Shown here: one piece after another, positions 50,250 to 54,472 of the stretch | Layout of the letters: each line of letters opens with the position of its first letter | Numbering within the stretch: position 1 is the first letter of the stretch | Assembly: GCA_003223295.1 (NCBI GenBank) | Contig: QHYM01000136.1 | Location: 1-54,472, forward strand | Reading direction: 5' to 3' | Origin: Acidobacteriota bacterium | GTDB taxonomy: Bacteria > Acidobacteriota > Terriglobia > Acidiferrales > UBA7541 | Length of the DNA: 54,472 nucleotides | The notes under the pieces: generated by a model | What the model was told of the DNA's origin: nothing | Database searches by the model: none | Seen by the model: the letters and a program-made list of their open reading frames with translations, nothing else | Made by a program: the position numbers and the translations under genes

Positions 50250-51008
50250 TCAGGCCAGATACATGCCGCCGTTGACGTCGAGGACGTGGCCGGTGATATA
50301 GCCGGCTTCATCGCTGGCCAGAAAAACGATGGCGGCGGCGACGTCGCGCGGGCAGCCCATGCGACCGAGCGGAATACGCGTCTTCAAATCTTCCTTCACT
50401 TTGTCGGATAGGACATCGGTCATAGGCGTCTCGATGAAGCCAGGCGCGACGGCGTTCACAGTAATGTTGCGCGAAGCAATTTCCATGGCGATGGCTTTGG
50501 TCAAGCCGATCAGGCCGGCTTTGGCGGAAACGTAATTGGCCTGGCCGGCGTTGCCCATTTGCGCGACGATGGAGGCAATGTTGATGATGCGGCCTGCGCG
50601 CGAGCGCATCATGGTTCCCAAAGCCTGCTGGATGCAGAAGTGCGCGCCCGTCAAGTTCGTTCGAATCACCGCGTCCCAGTCGTCAGGCTTCATGCGCAGG
50701 GCCAAACCGTCACGGGTAATCGCGGCGTTGTTCACCAGAATATCGAGTCGGCCAAATTTCTCGACGACTGCTTTGAATCCCGCCTTCACCTGCTCCACGT
50801 CGGCCACGTCCATTTTCACCGCGAAGGCTTCCCCACCCGCTGCGAGAATGTCTTTCACGAGCGCAGCAAGCTTTTCTTCATTGCGCGCGGCGACAGCGAC
50901 TCTAGCACCGGCTTCGGCGAGCGCCAAAGCGGTGTCGCGCCCGATGCCCTGCGACGCGCCGGTGACGAGAGCTACTTTGTCTTTCAGGCTGAATATGGGC
51001 AGTGGCAT
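50250..51008 (-). CDS. fabG: 3-oxoacyl-ACP reductase
   Basis: 252 residues from the ATG at 51008; the longer frame adds a non-conserved 16 residues. SDR fold with VALVTGASQGIGRDTALALA, LVNNAAITRD, the catalytic Ser region NIASIVAQMGNAGQ and YVSAKAG (Tyr and Lys), ending ITGHVLDVNGGMYL. It reduces 3-oxoacyl-ACP with NADPH. Confidence 0.95.
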   Translation of the reverse strand: MPLPIFSLKDKVALVTGASQGIGRDTALALAEAGARVAVAARNEEKLAALVKDILAAGGEAFAVKMDVADVEQVKAGFKAVVEKFGRLDILVNNAAITRDGLALRMKPDDWDAVIRTNLTGAHFCIQQALGTMMRSRAGRIINIASIVAQMGNAGQANYVSAKAGLIGLTKAIAMEIASRNITVNAVAPGFIETPMTDVLSDKVKEDLKTRIPLGRMGCPRDVAAAIVFLASDEAGYITGHVLDVNGGMYLA

Positions 51009-51075
51009 GGGCTTCGGCCTGTCCGGTTTTCCTCTCACAAGAAAAGCTGAGAGCACAGACTAAAGTCTGCGCTAC

Positions 51076-52029
51076 CTAGGCCGCGTCGGAGCGCGCCGCG
51101 GCAATCTTCTCAACCGTGGCGGCCAGACTCTTTTCGTCCTCGACGTTGAGAGCTGCGACGGAGCGCTCAATCTGGCGCAACAATCCGGTCAGCACGCGGC
51201 TCGGCCCCACTTCTACGAAAGTGTTCACGCCTTCGTCAATCAGCAATCGCACGGACTCTTCCCAGCGCACCGACATGGAAACCTGGCGAATGAGAGCCGC
51301 GCGCGCTTCCGCACCGGTGGTGACGGTGTCCGCGTCGACATTTGTGACCAACGGCACGCGTAAGTCAGAAAACTCCGCACCGCGCAAATCCTGTTCGAGC
51401 TTTTCTTGCATGGGCGTCATCAGAGCGGAATGAAACGGCGCGGACACCGGCAAGATCACCGCGCGCTTAGCGCCCGCCTGCGAAGCCAGCTCAACAGCGC
51501 GCTTAATCGCACCTGCGTGGCCAGAGATGACTGTCTGCTCCGGCGAATTCAGATTGGCAGCAGCGCACGCTTCGCCCTGCGCGGCGCGCTTACAGACATC
51601 GGCAACGACCGCATGAGACAAGCCCATGATCGCGGCCATGGCGCCCACGCCTTGGGGAACGGCATCCTGCATGTACGTTCCACGCTTGCGCACGAGCCGC
51701 ACGGCGTCCGCAACCTTCAAGGAACCTGCTGCGACCAGCGCGGAGTATTCTCCGAGGCTGTGGCCAGCGACGAAGTCCGGCTCCAAACCTTTTTCCGCAA
51801 GGACGCGAGACACCGCCACCGAGCAGGTCAGAATGGCCGGCTGCGTATTAGCTGTAAGCTTAAGCTCGTCTTCGGTACCTTCGAAGCACAGCTTGGAAAT
51901 CGAGAAGCCAAGCGCCTGGTCCGCCTCGTCGAAAACGGATTTTGCCGCGGAATATTTCTCCGCGAGCTCCTTGCCCATGCCCGGGTATTGCGAAGCTTGT
52001 CCGGGAAACACAAATGCGACTTTGCCCAT
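51076..52029 (-). CDS. fabD: Malonyl-CoA:ACP transacylase
   Basis: 317 residues from the ATG at 52029. VFPGQASQYPGMGKELAEKY, active-site Ser in VAGHSLGEYSALVAAGS, and the His in VSAPFHSALMTPM are diagnostic. The end FVEVGPSRVLTGLLRQI is typical. It loads malonyl groups onto AcpP. It follows plsX closely. Confidence 0.97.
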   Translation of the reverse strand: MGKVAFVFPGQASQYPGMGKELAEKYSAAKSVFDEADQALGFSISKLCFEGTEDELKLTANTQPAILTCSVAVSRVLAEKGLEPDFVAGHSLGEYSALVAAGSLKVADAVRLVRKRGTYMQDAVPQGVGAMAAIMGLSHAVVADVCKRAAQGEACAAANLNSPEQTVISGHAGAIKRAVELASQAGAKRAVILPVSAPFHSALMTPMQEKLEQDLRGAEFSDLRVPLVTNVDADTVTTGAEARAALIRQVSMSVRWEESVRLLIDEGVNTFVEVGPSRVLTGLLRQIERSVAALNVEDEKSLAATVEKIAAARSDAA

Positions 52030-52051
52030 TGCCGATTCCTCTCTGCCGCCG

Positions 52052-53059
52052 TCACGCGGGAACCGCGCTGGCGGAGAGCTCCTGTTCGATTCTCTCGTTG
52101 ATGCGCGCGCGCGCGAGCCCCGCGGCCACGCGGATGGCATTTTTCACGGCGTTGGCGTTCGAACGTCCATGGCCAATCACGCAAACGCCGCGCACGCCCA
52201 AAAGCGGCGCGCCACCGTACTCTGTATAATCAATCGTCTTCTTCAATCCCTTGAACGCCCCTTGTGAGAGCTTGGCCCCGACTTGAGAAAGAATGGAGCT
52301 CTTCAACGACTTCCTCAGTAAATCAAAAATCGATACCGCCAGGCCCTCGCAAATCTTCAAGGCAATGTTACCAACGAAACCGTCGCACACAATCACGTCA
52401 ACACTGCCGGAAAAAAGGTCGCCGCCTTCGACGTTGCCCACGAAATGGACCCGACTCTTCTTCAGCAGGGTGTAGACTTCGCGGGTGAGCACATTGCCTT
52501 TGATTTCTTCCTCGCCGACCGAAAGCAATCCGACGCGCGGGCGCCTGCTGCCAAAGGTCGCGCGGTAATACACTTCGCCCATCACCGCGAACTGCAGCAA
52601 ATGTTCGGGCCGCGAATCCACGTTGGCCCCCACATCCAGGAGCACGGAAACGCCGCCCTTGGCGTTAGGAAACGGGGCGGCCAAAGCCACGCGATCCACA
52701 GATTCGAGAGTCCCCAGCAGAAACCTCGCCACGGTCATGACCGCGCCAGTATTCCCGGCGCTGAACATGCCATCCGCTTTGGCCTCGCGCACCAAACGAG
52801 CGGCCACATGAACGGAGCTATCCTTTTTCCGGCGGAAAGCCTGGGCCGGATGATCATTCATGGTGATCGCTTCGCTCGCGGGAACAATCTCGATGGGCAG
52901 GTTGGGCGTGGCATGCTTCGCCAACTCCGCACGTACCGCATTCGGCTGGCCCACCAGCAAAATGCGCACGTTGAACTCGCGTGCGGCCAGCACACTGCCT
53001 TCAACCTCAGGACGTGGTGCATGGTCCCCGCCCATGGCGTCAACGGCGATGGTGATCAT
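52052..53059 (-). CDS. plsX: Phosphate acyltransferase PlsX
   Basis: 335 residues. IAVDAMGGDHAPRPEVEGSV, GALFSAGNTGAVMT-like FSAGNTGAVMTVARFLL, DVGANVDSRPEHLLQFAVMG and VDVIVCDGFVGNIALKICEG match PlsX, which forms acyl phosphate from acyl-ACP for phospholipid synthesis. The rpmF-plsX-fab order is conserved in many bacteria. Confidence 0.97.
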   Translation of the reverse strand: MITIAVDAMGGDHAPRPEVEGSVLAAREFNVRILLVGQPNAVRAELAKHATPNLPIEIVPASEAITMNDHPAQAFRRKKDSSVHVAARLVREAKADGMFSAGNTGAVMTVARFLLGTLESVDRVALAAPFPNAKGGVSVLLDVGANVDSRPEHLLQFAVMGEVYYRATFGSRRPRVGLLSVGEEEIKGNVLTREVYTLLKKSRVHFVGNVEGGDLFSGSVDVIVCDGFVGNIALKICEGLAVSIFDLLRKSLKSSILSQVGAKLSQGAFKGLKKTIDYTEYGGAPLLGVRGVCVIGHGRSNANAVKNAIRVAAGLARARINERIEQELSASAVPA

Positions 53060-53095
53060 GGGATTTTGCCCGCAGAATCAGCGCAACGAAAAACC

Positions 53096-53272
53096 TTACG
53101 ACGACGTTTGGACCGCCTTGCCCTTGTAATAGCCGCAATGCGGACACGCCTGGTGCGGCTGCTTCATTTCGTGGCAATTCGGACACTTGCCCAGTGCCGG
53201 CTTGGCTAGAAAATCATGCGCCCGCCGCGTGCTGGTCCGTCTCTTTGAATGTCTCCGTTTTGGGTTAGGCAT
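53096..53272 (-). CDS. rpmF: 50S ribosomal protein bL32
   Basis: 58 residues from the ATG at 53272, short enough to be missed by length filters. It reads MPNPKRRHSKRRTSTRRAHD followed by FLAKPALGKCPNC and ACPHCGYYKGK. Four cysteines (30, 33, 43, 46) make it the zinc-binding form. It lies between yceD and plsX as in many genomes. Confidence 0.95.
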   Translation of the reverse strand: MPNPKRRHSKRRTSTRRAHDFLAKPALGKCPNCHEMKQPHQACPHCGYYKGKAVQTSS

Positions 53273-53333
53273 AACACTACACCTCGTTCCCGCCGCGTTG
53301 GGCGGATTATATAGGGCTTTCGGCCCTGGAAAG

Positions 53334-53876
53334 CTATTGTTTTTTCAGCCAGTCCTGCTTGATGCGCGCGAGAGAGGCCAAGCGGGGATCCGTGGCATGG
53401 GTCTCGCAGCGGCACTCTTCGTGGTTCAGGTTGGCGCCACAATTCGGACACAGCCCCCGGCAATCGCTCTGGCAAATGGCTTTCACCGGAAGCGCCAGAA
53501 GCACCTGCTCTTTCAACACGTCCGCCAAGAAAAGTCCTTCTCCTTCGTAGAAGCCGATCTCCGTATCGTCATCCCTCAGCCGATCTTCCGGGTGCTTGGT
53601 GAGCCGGGCATCCTTGGGAAGCGGAGCGTAAAATAGGTCAAAGGAACGGCTCACTTCCTCGTTGACTGGCTCGAGGCAGCGCGCGCAGACCAGCTCGACC
53701 TTGGACTCGAGGTTACCCTCGACGCGAATCTGTCCTTCCAGCAATTCCGCGGTGGCAGTCACTTCCAGTGGCTCAATCTGCTTGATTTCCGCCGAATGGA
53801 AGTCGATGCTGCCCGGTGCATAGGTCTTGTGGATGCGGAGCTTGCGGACAGCCAATTCCCTAACGTCCAGGAACAT
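53334..53876 (-). CDS. yceD: YceD/DUF177-family protein (23S rRNA accumulation)
   Basis: 180 residues from the ATG at 53876. LVCARCLEPVNEEVSRSFDL is the DUF177 core, followed by DVLKEQVLLALPVKAICQSDCRGLCPNCGANL, whose cysteines could bind zinc. YceD is linked to 23S rRNA accumulation and is typically co-transcribed with rpmF, as here. Confidence 0.9.
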   Translation of the reverse strand: MFLDVRELAVRKLRIHKTYAPGSIDFHSAEIKQIEPLEVTATAELLEGQIRVEGNLESKVELVCARCLEPVNEEVSRSFDLFYAPLPKDARLTKHPEDRLRDDDTEIGFYEGEGLFLADVLKEQVLLALPVKAICQSDCRGLCPNCGANLNHEECRCETHATDPRLASLARIKQDWLKKQ

Positions 53877-54029
53877 CTGTTCAGCGCCTCCGGCGCACGC
53901 GCTCATGCTTTACCATTATTCAGGGGGCTCAGCGCCAAGTCAAGGAACGGCCGCCAAACACTTCTTGATTTTGCGCCCTTCTCGTCACCTTTCAGCTCCA
54001 GTACTCACTCCGTGTTGTTGTCCCCCGCT

Positions 54030-54472
54030 TTAGCCTGAAAGTAGGCGCACTGTGCCGTTCAGCAGCTGGTAAGCCTTCTGCCGCGCTTCAAATGTTCTTG
54101 GCAACCCCGCGTCCAGGATCTCCCTAGCGGCCCGGTAATCGGCAGCGTAATTCTTCCCTGGTTCGGCTGCGAACAGCCATGCGGGTACATGCACAAACGC
54201 TGACAGCACAGCAGCAATCGGCGCAAGTTTGGCACACAACAGGATCTTTTCCGCGCGGGGCTCCCCGATCACGGGGAATTCCTGAAGCATCTTCTTCGCT
54301 GCCTTAAGGCCCTTTTCCGGTTGTGCTTTGCCCATCCGTTGCTGCGGACAGCGGCAAGAGCTCCGCCAAATTCATCTTTCACCTTGCGGGCGATTTCCTT
54401 CAAGCGTTCTGCGCGCACGTCCTGCACGATTCCTCGCAGCCGCATCAACTCTGTCAGCTTCGCCTCGGAAAC
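54030..54472 (-). pseudogene. Endonuclease III-like HhH protein, partial at window edge, one-base frameshift
   Basis: The frame open to the window edge gives KLTELMRLRGIVQDVRAERL and FGGALAAVRSNG; the continuation lies in another frame, GLKAAKKMLQEFPVIGEP and AEKILLCAKLAPIAAVLS, down to the stop at 54030. The helix-hairpin-helix GxGEPxAEKIL of endonuclease III-like proteins is clear. One extra base at 54335-54337 rejoins the frames. The C terminus lacks the CX6CX2CX5C iron-sulfur motif. The 5' end lies outside the window. Confidence 0.65.

Noticed and set aside
1-54472. CRISPR arrays, rRNA genes, insertion-sequence transposases, integrases
   Set aside because: None was recognised. The only regular protein-coding repeats are the YVTN blades (41059-42138) and the TPR units (32484-34604).

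Overview
The window reads as a chromosomal segment of an acidobacterium, probably of the Terriglobia-like lineages. This is inferred from gene order, GC-rich codon use, secreted DinB and DUF6265-type proteins, a zinc-type L32, and the intergenic palindrome families; no rRNA is present to confirm it. Most of the window is core housekeeping DNA. Accessory DNA is concentrated in the first 2.3 kb, around 13.6-15.6 kb and in the arsenic cluster near 35 kb.

Layout. 1-2.26 kb: two frame-disrupted accessory genes (RibD/DHFR-like, AraC-like) ending at a 3' fragment of a tRNA-Pro gene that looks like an attachment-site scar. 2.5-4.9 kb: secreted GH31 glycosidase. 5.2-8.1 kb: ruvX, mltG and three tightly coupled unknown genes. 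8.2-12.4 kb: a Lol-like set (lipoprotein, FtsX-type permease, LolD-type ATPase, small membrane protein, LolA-like protein). 12.4-15.2 kb: ada, two secreted DinB paralogues, and a second copy of the last codons of ada. 15.6-18.3 kb: EamA exporter, PilZ protein, HAD phosphatase. 18.4-21.3 kb: secreted unknown, acylphosphatase, apt, rlmB. 21.5-23.8 kb: ispD, a fusion of an FtsH N-terminal membrane/periplasmic module to IspF, and a free-standing GluRS-like anticodon-binding domain. 24-34.6 kb: alr, dnaB, rplI, rpsR, rpsF, pth, rplY, prs, ispE and a large TPR protein, all on the minus strand. 34.8-36.5 kb: arsR-arsM-arsC. 37-44.3 kb: small unknowns, folD-coaE, an HtrA protease, a YVTN propeller, a DUF374 acyltransferase and a FecR-like protein. 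44.4-54.5 kb, minus strand: endonuclease III-like gene, yceD, rpmF, plsX, fabD, fabG, acpP, fabF, etfB, etfA, cupin, ETF-quinone oxidoreductase, i.e. fatty-acid synthesis followed by an electron-transfer-flavoprotein module.

The most unusual object is the FtsH_ext-IspF fusion in the ispD operon, followed by what looks like the surviving C-terminal domain of gltX (ispD-ispF-gltX is a conserved order in Bacillus). Four genes (DHFR-like, AraC-like, rpsR, endonuclease III-like) each need one extra base to read through. Because rpsR is essential, residual sequencing deletions are the likeliest common cause, so these should not be read as pseudogenes without rechecking reads.
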